From Hadesarchaea archaeon (GTDB lineage Archaea > Hadarchaeota > Hadarchaeia > Hadarchaeales > Hadarchaeaceae), in contig DTYD01000065.1 of assembly GCA_012962055.1 (NCBI GenBank), positions 1 through 11,610 on the forward strand: 11,610 bases of DNA, in the 5' to 3' direction. The notes beneath the pieces were generated by a model. It made no database searches. It was not told where the DNA came from and saw only the letters and a program-made list of their open reading frames with translations. Position 1 is the stretch's first letter. The number at the start of each line of letters is the position of its first letter. A program made the position numbers and the translations under genes. Shown piece by piece: positions 6,194 through 11,610 of this stretch.

Positions 6194-7456
6194 ATGCCCT
6201 CAACCCATATTCTAGTACGGGTACAGATGTTTTCGGCAGAACTCCGAGATTTCAAACTACAGGAGAAACGTGCCCTCCTCATCAGTTCTGGAAGCGGCTG
6301 GACCGATAAGGAATCTGTGATAGTTTTAGAACATCCAGATGTAACCCTCAGATTTCAAAACGGTGTTTCTATTCTAGAACATGAGACACGCGGGCTGAAA
6401 CTCCGTAAAAATCCGTTAAGCGTGCTGAAAGAAATGTTGAGTCTGGGTTACATCGGGGTGGGCTATTTTGGATACGAATTTTTCCGGTTTTTAGAGCCAA
6501 GTTTTGGCCGGGGGCGGCAAAAAAACGGGTATCCCCTCCCAGACGTTTCTTTTTTGTTTTTTGATGAAAACCAATTCCAAGAAAAGAGGTTAAAGATATG
6601 GCAAGAAAATCTCCAAACCTTGAGTGATCTAGGAACTAATTATATGCCGCGACCAAATATGACCAAAATACATTTTTGCCAGATGGTGGAGCGTGCGCGC
6701 CAGTATATTGCCGAAGGTGACATCTACCAGGTCAACCTTTCACAGCGCTTTGAAGTGCCATTCAAAATTTCACCTGAATTGTTCGTGGCTAAGCTTTACA
6801 AGGCCCAACCTGTGCCATTTGCCTGCTGTCTCGACTTCGGGGAGTTTCAACTCATCAGTGGTTCTATGGAGCTATTCCTACGAAAAAATGGACGACTGTT
6901 GACGACGAAACCCATCAAAGGAACAAGAAAGCGAGGGCGGGAAGAGGGAGAAGACCTGAAACTTCAACAAGAGCTGTTGGAAAGCGAAAAGGAAAGAGCT
7001 GAAAATCTCATGATCGTTGACCTTATGCGAAATGACTTGGGACGGGTTTGCGAGTTTAACAGTGTGCATGCAGAAAATCTCTTCAAAATCGAGCCATATT
7101 CAACTCTTTTCCAGATGGTATCTGGGGTGAGCGGTAAACTCAGGGATGGAATCACCGTCGAAGACATCATAAAGAACACATTTCCTCCCGGATCGGTTAC
7201 CGGAGCTCCAAAACGAAGAGCAATGGAAATAATCGATGAGCTGGAACCGCATCTCCGTGGCCCGTACTGCGGCGCGATCGGGCTTTTCATGCCTAACGGT
7301 GACTTCACGCTAAGTGTGGCAATTCGGGTTCTGACGACCTCGGACGGTATGGGGACTTTTTGGGTTGGTGGGGGAATAATGTGGGACTCGGTACCTGAGT
7401 CCGAGTACGAAGAAACATTAATTAAAGCACAAGCAATGATGAAAGCACTTGGATGA
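6194..7456 (+). CDS. pabB: Aminodeoxychorismate synthase component I
   Basis: A chorismate-binding enzyme that makes 4-amino-4-deoxychorismate for p-aminobenzoate and folate-type cofactors. Residues 90-94 (GYFGY) and EGDIYQVNLSQRF (174-186) are typical. PIKGT (240-244) has the Lys that marks PabB; anthranilate synthase TrpE has Ala there. MIVDLMRNDLGRV (273-285), PPGSVTGAPKRRAMEIIDELE (331-351), YCGAIG (358-363), FTLSVAIRVL (371-380) and GGGIMWDS (392-399) complete the active-site core. The usual SxSPExFL reads SGSMELFL, so the proline is replaced by Met. The ATG at 6194 has no good Shine-Dalgarno, and a frameshift near 6227-6235 may hide a different N-terminus. No pabA is seen nearby. It overlaps pabC. 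Confidence 0.92.
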   Translation: MPSTHILVRVQMFSAELRDFKLQEKRALLISSGSGWTDKESVIVLEHPDVTLRFQNGVSILEHETRGLKLRKNPLSVLKEMLSLGYIGVGYFGYEFFRFLEPSFGRGRQKNGYPLPDVSFLFFDENQFQEKRLKIWQENLQTLSDLGTNYMPRPNMTKIHFCQMVERARQYIAEGDIYQVNLSQRFEVPFKISPELFVAKLYKAQPVPFACCLDFGEFQLISGSMELFLRKNGRLLTTKPIKGTRKRGREEGEDLKLQQELLESEKERAENLMIVDLMRNDLGRVCEFNSVHAENLFKIEPYSTLFQMVSGVSGKLRDGITVEDIIKNTFPPGSVTGAPKRRAMEIIDELEPHLRGPYCGAIGLFMPNGDFTLSVAIRVLTTSDGMGTFWVGGGIMWDSVPESEYEETLIKAQAMMKALG

Positions 7457-8282
7457 TGTGGTGGAAGTGAGAGAACTATTGTTTTTGGATGGAGAATTAT
7501 TTGAAAAAAAGATACCACTGAGATCTCTACTATATGCTGAGGGGGTGTTCGAAACCTTCAGATGGAAAGGCTCTCCTCCTGTCTATTTTGAAAAGCACCT
7601 GAGTCGAATGAAAAGCGGTGCCGAACTTCTGTCCATACCCTTCCCTACGGAGAAGAACATCAAAAATTTCGTAGAAGAAAGTGTCAAAAAGTCAAACATC
7701 GCAGACGCGTATGTGAAAATTTGTCTGCTCTCCTCCGGCCCAACGACATTTTACGAGAAAGCAGAGAAAGAGCACTTGTTAACAATAATAAAAAAGCACA
7801 ACGCACAAAAAGAACGTGTACGCGCCCATGTCGCTTCCTTTAGACGAAATTCTTCCTCGCCATTGCTCCGCATAAAATCTATGAACTATCTAGAAAATGT
7901 GATTGCTCGGAGGGAAGCGAAAACTATGGGCTACGACGAACCCATTTTTCTTAACCAGCGAGATGAAATCACAGAAGGGGGTACGACTAACCTCTTTTGG
8001 ATGAAAAAAAATGTCTTGCACACACCTTCTGTAAATTGCGGACTCTTGCCGGGCATCACTCGAGAGGCACTTATTTCCCTAGCACCAAATCTTGACTTCG
8101 AAGTGAGGGAGGGAAGATTCAACTTAGAAGATGTCCTTTCTTCCGATTGTGCGTTTCTGACAAATTCGTTGATTGGTGTAGTTGCAGTCACGGCGATAGA
8201 TGACCACAAAATAAATTTCGACAGGGAAATCTACATAAAAATTAGAGATGCCCTTTTCCATAAATTGGGGTGGATTTCCTAA
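7449..8282 (+). CDS. pabC: Aminotransferase class IV, probable aminodeoxychorismate lyase
   Basis: A fold-type IV PLP enzyme; next to pabB, the likely reaction is release of pyruvate from aminodeoxychorismate to give p-aminobenzoate. Numbered from the TTG at 7449: LYAEGVFETFRW (28-39) is the N-terminal signature, RIKSMNYLENVIARREA (141-157) holds the PLP-binding Lys143, EITEGGTTNLFW (173-184) holds the PLP-nitrogen Glu176, and LLPGITRE (199-206) binds phosphate. Branched-chain or D-amino-acid aminotransferases share these motifs, so the specificity rests on context. No ATG is in frame: TTG 7449, GTG 7458 and GTG 7461 are candidates, with GGATGAT upstream of the GTGs. The 3' end overlaps the convergent NAC gene by four bases. 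Confidence 0.85.
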   Translation: MDDVVEVRELLFLDGELFEKKIPLRSLLYAEGVFETFRWKGSPPVYFEKHLSRMKSGAELLSIPFPTEKNIKNFVEESVKKSNIADAYVKICLLSSGPTTFYEKAEKEHLLTIIKKHNAQKERVRAHVASFRRNSSSPLLRIKSMNYLENVIARREAKTMGYDEPIFLNQRDEITEGGTTNLFWMKKNVLHTPSVNCGLLPGITREALISLAPNLDFEVREGRFNLEDVLSSDCAFLTNSLIGVVAVTAIDDHKINFDREIYIKIRDALFHKLGWIS

Positions 8283-8620
8283 GATTTTTTTAATTTCAAA
8301 ATCGCCTCTGCGATGTCGCCACTCGTCTCCTTTAACGCCTGCGTTGCCTCCACCCGTTCGACCCCTGTCTGTACCATAACAAGTTTGATATCGTCTTCGG
8401 CTGGTTCGAGCTCGGGCTTCCGTTCGAATTCCTGCCCACTAACCTGATAACTTCTCTGTCCAGCCATCTCGGTCTGCACAACTTGGGCACTCGGCAATAC
8501 TATTTCCCGGTCGGTAAGCCTGATCACGACCTCCCGTACACCCTCGAGCTCCTCCATCTTGACCCCCATCTGACGCATCGCCCGCTCCATTTGCTTTCGA
8601 TCGATTCGTCTTGGGAACAC
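8279..8620 (-). CDS. Nascent polypeptide-associated complex protein
   Basis: A 113-residue archaeal NAC subunit, a ribosome-associated chaperone that meets nascent chains at the exit tunnel and forms a homodimer in archaea. The NAC domain covers roughly residues 10-70, including RAMRQMGVKMEELEGVREVVIR (13-34). A C-terminal UBA domain covers about 75-113: DIKLVMVQTGVERVEATQAL (77-96) followed by SGDIAEAILKL (100-110). The start is GTG directly after the TAG of the PUA gene (TAG-GTG), with GGTTAG upstream inside that gene, so translation is coupled. Its stop overlaps the convergent pabC stop, leaving no room for a separate terminator. Confidence 0.93.
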   Translation of the reverse strand: MFPRRIDRKQMERAMRQMGVKMEELEGVREVVIRLTDREIVLPSAQVVQTEMAGQRSYQVSGQEFERKPELEPAEDDIKLVMVQTGVERVEATQALKETSGDIAEAILKLKKS

Positions 8621-9088
8621 CTAACCAAATCCTCGCCTAACTTTTACCGCTTTACCGATATTAAACGCTACCATTTCGACGCCTGTCAGTAAGGTCTTGC
8701 CACTTGCCAGTAAAGAGTTGTTTGAGTCCACAACAAGCACCTCCTCAGCGGGTCTTATCTCGGGATCAGCCGCTACAACATGCTTTGCGAATACGCTCCT
8801 TCCCTTGGCCACAAAAGGAGCTGCATCATCACTTACTGTCACACGTAGGCGGGGCGGCCTTAACGCAGCGTGTACCAATTCGGCACCCTTTCGATTTAGT
8901 ACTATGAAGCCATCCGAGGCGCGGATTGCACATACAGGTTCGCCGGCCAGCCAAACTTGGCGGATTCGTCCCTTACTTTTCACCACGCGAATACCATCCG
9001 GGAAGAGGGCTTTGCCAACGTCTTTATCAAACAAGTAGTCCGCAACGGCCCGTAATTTTATTACTTCTTTCGGCGTCGGGTCTTGCAA
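8621..9088 (-). CDS. PUA-domain protein, probable RNA-binding
   Basis: A 155-residue protein whose C-terminal half (about 78-155) is a PUA domain: LRVTVSDDAAPFVAKGRSVF, then HVVAADPEIRPAEEVLVVD, LLASGKTLLTG and GKAVKVRRG. The N-terminal half (DYLFDKDVGKALFPDGIRVVKSKGRIRQVW...) resembles the pre-PUA region of archaeosine transglycosylase-related proteins. No catalytic domain is present. Pairing with NAC and a tRNA modification enzyme suggests tRNA or ribosome work, but the substrate is unknown. The start is uncertain: no ATG is in frame, and TTG at 9088 is the first usable start codon. The same frame is open upstream to the taw2 stop at 9154-9152. Confidence 0.8.
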   Translation of the reverse strand: MQDPTPKEVIKLRAVADYLFDKDVGKALFPDGIRVVKSKGRIRQVWLAGEPVCAIRASDGFIVLNRKGAELVHAALRPPRLRVTVSDDAAPFVAKGRSVFAKHVVAADPEIRPAEEVLVVDSNNSLLASGKTLLTGVEMVAFNIGKAVKVRRGFG

Positions 9089-9117
9089 GTTTTCACACGT
9101 CCAATTTCGTGATTGAC

Positions 9118-9127
9118 TAATAATTAA
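9118..9127 (-). promoter_or_regulatory. Candidate TATA box before the PUA-NAC pair
   Basis: The minus strand reads TTAATTATTA in the 63-bp gap after taw2. Transcription would start about 25 bases on, near 9097, giving a short leader to the TTG at 9088. An internal promoter would let the abundant NAC protein be made independently of the upstream genes. Confidence 0.3.
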
Positions 9128-9151
9128 GATATCCGCTAAACGTTCGACATT

Positions 9152-9982
9152 TCATCTAATGACGGGTCCAACTCTAGCATCCACAACCACATGGTCTACG
9201 CCTGGAGCATAACGTTTCACAACACGCTTTTGTAAGATTTTGACCTCACGTCCAACAACAACTCCGAGTAAACGTTTCACCGGCCGTTCGAATCGAATTT
9301 TGGATGGCACGCTCTCATGATAGTGAATTACCCCTCCGTTAGGTTTGAGTACCTCGAGCGCCAGCGGGAGGTATCGATGAGTCACGTGCAGAAGGCCCAT
9401 TATAACACGATCAGCCACACCACGAGGAGCGGCCTCCACACAATCACCCAGTAACGGCTTCACGATGTGTCCCACGTGGTTTATCTTAACATTTTCGCAA
9501 AGATACCTGTATGCAATGGGGTTTAATTCAACCGCGTATACTTTGTTCGGCTTCGCATGTTTAGCCACCGGAATGCTGAACTGACCCACGCCTGCAAACA
9601 TGTCCAAGACGACTTCTCCGTCCCTAACGAGTTTTGGTAGACGGGCCCGTTCATAAAGGTTGCCGGATGAAAACATCACCTTCGCAACATCGAGTTTAAA
9701 ATTACAACTATTTTCATGATGGACCGTTTCAGTTGAGGAATCCCCCCCAATCACCCTAACGCTAGGTCTCCGACTACGACCAGAGATCGTTCCTTCGCGA
9801 AGCGCAACTGTTCTAACACCTTTAGTATTGAGTAATGCGCGGGCGATGTCTTTAATCTTGTGTTGTAGTCCACAAGGAATGGAAACTATCGCGACATGAC
9901 CTATTCGTTCAAAACCTCTTGGTAACAACTTGAGCTCCACATCCGTCAATGTGTATTGCAACGCTACGCGCAGGTACCCCAT
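9152..9982 (-). CDS. Trm5/TYW2-family tRNA-Phe wyosine enzyme, probably Taw2
   Basis: A 276-residue class I SAM enzyme of the Trm5/TYW2 family, acting at G37 of tRNA-Phe. The N-terminal part has the family's LPRGFERIGHVAIVSIP (20-36) and the TETVHHENSCNFKLDVAKV segment (84-102). SAM-binding motif I is DMFAGVGQFSIP (127-138), then VYAVELNP (148-155). At the site where Trm5 methylases carry N-L-P, this protein reads DRVIMGLLHVTHRYL (191-205), followed by VIHYHES (218-224). That pattern points to TYW2/Taw2, the 3-amino-3-carboxypropyl transferase acting on 4-demethylwyosine, rather than the m1G37 methylase. It lies 12 bases after the DHH gene and 63 bases before the PUA gene, consistent with one operon. 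Confidence 0.87.
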   Translation of the reverse strand: MGYLRVALQYTLTDVELKLLPRGFERIGHVAIVSIPCGLQHKIKDIARALLNTKGVRTVALREGTISGRSRRPSVRVIGGDSSTETVHHENSCNFKLDVAKVMFSSGNLYERARLPKLVRDGEVVLDMFAGVGQFSIPVAKHAKPNKVYAVELNPIAYRYLCENVKINHVGHIVKPLLGDCVEAAPRGVADRVIMGLLHVTHRYLPLALEVLKPNGGVIHYHESVPSKIRFERPVKRLLGVVVGREVKILQKRVVKRYAPGVDHVVVDARVGPVIR

Positions 9983-9994
9983 ATCGCGCCACTT

Positions 9995-11446
9995 TCATTT
10001 GATTCGCTTTCGTCTGTGTTTCGAAGGTTTGACCGCACCGACCGTTTCCAAAAACTTTTGTCGGACCAACAAATCTATTTCCCGTTTAAGGATACGCTTA
10101 CTCACCCTCCCAAGTGCCCTCAACGGAATTTTTGCCGCTGCCATTTGCGGATGCCCCCCACCAGTGCCCACATCGCTGAACGCCTTTTTCAGCGTCTCTC
10201 CCAAATGTAGTGTCACATCTTTTGTCCTAGCCGACGCGTGTATGGCATCGTCAACGACACCGTACGCAAGGGTAGTGGTCACCCCTTCTAGGTTTAGGAG
10301 AAAATCTGCCATCTGCGGTATCATGTCCCTTTCTTTTACCTCCCCCAGGTTCACAGTCAGGTACCCCCCCGTAGGCTTTCTATTCTTGATGGCAACACTG
10401 AGGACATTCAATGTATCTGGGGAGACGGGGGGTCTCTGTAACTGCCTAATGATATCAACGTCGGCTAGTTGCATAAGATACTGAAAAGCATCATGATCGA
10501 GCGGTGTAGCCCCTCGTGTAAAATTATTTGTGTCGGTGAGGATCCCAATGACCAAAGCTGCTGCAGTCGCGGGGTCTATTTCCACGAAACCGTACCGCAG
10601 ATAGTTTGTTAAAAGAGTTGAGGTTGCTCCTACTGGTGAGATATCTTTGTACAATGCGTTGACCTCTCCAGACGGGACGGAGTGGTGGTCTATCACTATC
10701 GCCGGGACCATTATTTCCTTTGGAAGAGGACAATTAGCGCGAGTCGCAACATCTACGAGAGCGAACTGATTATTGTATTGATTGACATCGATTTTTTTTT
10801 CATCAGCGTTGAGTATTTTCAAGCCTAACAAGTTCAATAAAGCTTTATTTTGTGAGTATCCTGGTTCCCCCTCGTAAATTATATCAGCGTCTGCACCTCC
10901 TGAAGCTCTCGCATAAAGTTTAAGCGCTGCGCCGCTCGCGATACTATCCGGGTCTGGGTTCCTCTGGAGAATAATCGCCATTTTACCCCTAAACTTCTGA
11001 ATAATGGCCCTCAATTTCTTCTCGTTCGTCATGGCTTTCAGTTTTTCAAAATTGCTGATGAAATCTGCTATAATCTGTGGGGGGGACAAAACGTCTGTTG
11101 CTCCCAACAGCTTCACATCATCTTCCTCGCCCTCGTCTGAAACACGTGCAACGACGACAGGGTCTATCTTTAGCTCTGATTTCAATTTGTTGATGGTCTT
11201 GAGCGTCGCCTCAGTGGTGGAGAAATCGGTGGTCATGATGAGTATTACCTCGGCATTTTTTATTCCAGATTCTTTTTTGAGGACTTCTAAGCTTCTGAAG
11301 TCCCCCGCAACCGCGTGGTAACCCATCTTTTTAAGTCGCTCGACCTTTTCGAGATTTTTATCAACCACGGTTACCCTAGCACACCTCTCTCTAAGCTTAT
11401 TCGTGACGGAAAAGCCTACATCGTCGCAACCAAGAACTAAATACAT
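9995..11446 (-). CDS. TrkA-N (RCK) / DHH / DHHA1 phosphoesterase
   Basis: A 483-residue fusion. Residues 1-130 are a TrkA-N Rossmann domain (MYLVLGCDDVGFSV, G6 and G11; acidic VVDKN at 27-31; TTDFSTTEA at 72-80) expected to bind NAD(H) or a nucleotide. Residues 150-330 are a DHH domain with the metal-binding RNPDPDSIASG (162-172), DHHS (253-256) and ILTDTNNF (302-309). Residues 340-455 are DHHA1, ending GTGGGHPQMAAA (427-438). DHH/DHHA1 proteins cleave small nucleotides such as nanoRNA, pAp or c-di-AMP; which applies here is unknown. The first in-frame ATG is at 11476, but a TATA-like box covers it, and the internal ATG at 11446 directly follows GGTGGGGG and begins the canonical Rossmann strand, so I use 11446. 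The C-terminus is very basic (KPSKHRRKRIK). Confidence 0.9.
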   Translation of the reverse strand: MYLVLGCDDVGFSVTNKLRERCARVTVVDKNLEKVERLKKMGYHAVAGDFRSLEVLKKESGIKNAEVILIMTTDFSTTEATLKTINKLKSELKIDPVVVARVSDEGEEDDVKLLGATDVLSPPQIIADFISNFEKLKAMTNEKKLRAIIQKFRGKMAIILQRNPDPDSIASGAALKLYARASGGADADIIYEGEPGYSQNKALLNLLGLKILNADEKKIDVNQYNNQFALVDVATRANCPLPKEIMVPAIVIDHHSVPSGEVNALYKDISPVGATSTLLTNYLRYGFVEIDPATAAALVIGILTDTNNFTRGATPLDHDAFQYLMQLADVDIIRQLQRPPVSPDTLNVLSVAIKNRKPTGGYLTVNLGEVKERDMIPQMADFLLNLEGVTTTLAYGVVDDAIHASARTKDVTLHLGETLKKAFSDVGTGGGHPQMAAAKIPLRALGRVSKRILKREIDLLVRQKFLETVGAVKPSKHRRKRIK

Positions 11447-11475
11447 TCCCCCACCGCAGATACCTATTTTCCGCA

Positions 11476-11485
11476 TATATTATAT
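11476..11485 (-). promoter_or_regulatory. TATA box of the DHH-taw2-PUA-NAC operon
   Basis: ATATAATATA on the minus strand, preceded by AAGAAA, is a good BRE/TATA match. Initiation about 25 bases on, near 11455, would give a leader of around 9 bases consisting of the Shine-Dalgarno GGTGGGGG (11455-11448) ahead of the ATG at 11446. This rules out the ATG at 11476, which lies inside the box. Confidence 0.5.
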
Positions 11486-11545
11486 TTCTTGGTCGGCGAT
11501 GTTAGATGAAATGTTTTTGAAAACCAAATCCAAATACTGAGGGGG

Positions 11546-11610
11546 GTGGTTGTGATCGTGGAAACGAGGTTGTCCAATAAATAGAAAAATAAAAATTCCG
11601 AGTTTCCTGA
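11546..11610 (+). CDS. Possible 5' end of a divergent plus-strand gene
   Basis: A strong Shine-Dalgarno-like run (GGGGGGTGGT, 11541-11550) precedes the in-frame GTG codons 11546, 11552 and 11558. The peptide VIVETRLSNK then stops at TAG 11582. A one-base shift near 11576 would keep the frame open to the edge (NRKIKIPSFL). I do not recognise the product. It is either a frameshifted gene start or noise; the rest of 11486-11540 shows no other feature. Confidence 0.2.

Noticed and set aside
6001..6309. A 102-residue frame starting at TTG 6001 as a single intact membrane protein
   Set aside because: After 6114 the frame loses hydrophobic-helix character and runs into pabB; the frame-corrected reading ends neatly at 6178.
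6194..7456. pabB as anthranilate synthase trpE
   Set aside because: The PIKGT motif carries the PabB lysine instead of the TrpE alanine, and an aminodeoxychorismate lyase-like gene follows instead of other trp genes.
6964..7518. Minus-strand open frame of 184 residues
   Set aside because: It is antisense to the PabB active-site core; serine- and proline-rich composition is typical of a complement shadow.
9930..10484. Plus-strand open frame of 184 residues
   Set aside because: It is antisense to the DHHA1 end of the phosphoesterase and the start of the Taw2 gene, with low-complexity composition.

Overview
The window looks like a chromosomal segment from an archaeon. It encodes an archaeal NAC homologue (NAC plus UBA domains), a Trm5/TYW2-type tRNA wyosine enzyme, an archaeal-type RNase HII and a TrkA-N/DHH/DHHA1 protein. 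TATA-like boxes lie at the usual archaeal distance from several starts, and genes are tightly packed. The D-D-A-G-R-G form of the RNase HII motif and the oxygen-independent nucleotide reductase would suit an anaerobic TACK-type lineage such as Bathyarchaeia. That placement is inference only.

Layout. On the right, a minus-strand operon (11446 to 8279) runs TrkA-N/DHH phosphoesterase, Taw2-like tRNA enzyme, PUA protein, NAC. It converges, with a 4-bp overlap, on a plus-strand run (5300 to 8282): B3/B4-domain protein, a small membrane protein broken by two frameshifts, pabB and pabC (p-aminobenzoate synthesis). From a shared divergent intergenic region of about 70 bp, a second minus-strand run (5229 to the left edge) carries a 3-methyladenine DNA glycosylase, a 5-formyl-THF cyclo-ligase-family protein, RNase HII, a selfish pair (a 40-residue zinc ribbon overlapping a free-standing LAGLIDADG homing endonuclease), and nrdD, the anaerobic ribonucleotide reductase.

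The left quarter is the most unusual part. nrdD is targeted twice by LAGLIDADG elements. A free-standing endonuclease cassette ends one base before the nrdD start codon and supplies its Shine-Dalgarno sequence. An intein begins at Cys555 of NrdD and runs off the left edge; it carries an apparent SANT/Myb-like DNA-binding insert ahead of its LAGLIDADG motif. NrdD as it starts here has no N-terminal ATP-cone, so the cassette may have replaced or displaced the gene's regulatory 5' end.

The second unusual stretch is about 5969-6230. One small membrane gene needs two frame changes, and the start of pabB may need a third. This suggests either local decay or assembly indels. Apart from the housekeeping genes, I see no CRISPR array, tRNA, rRNA or insertion sequence.
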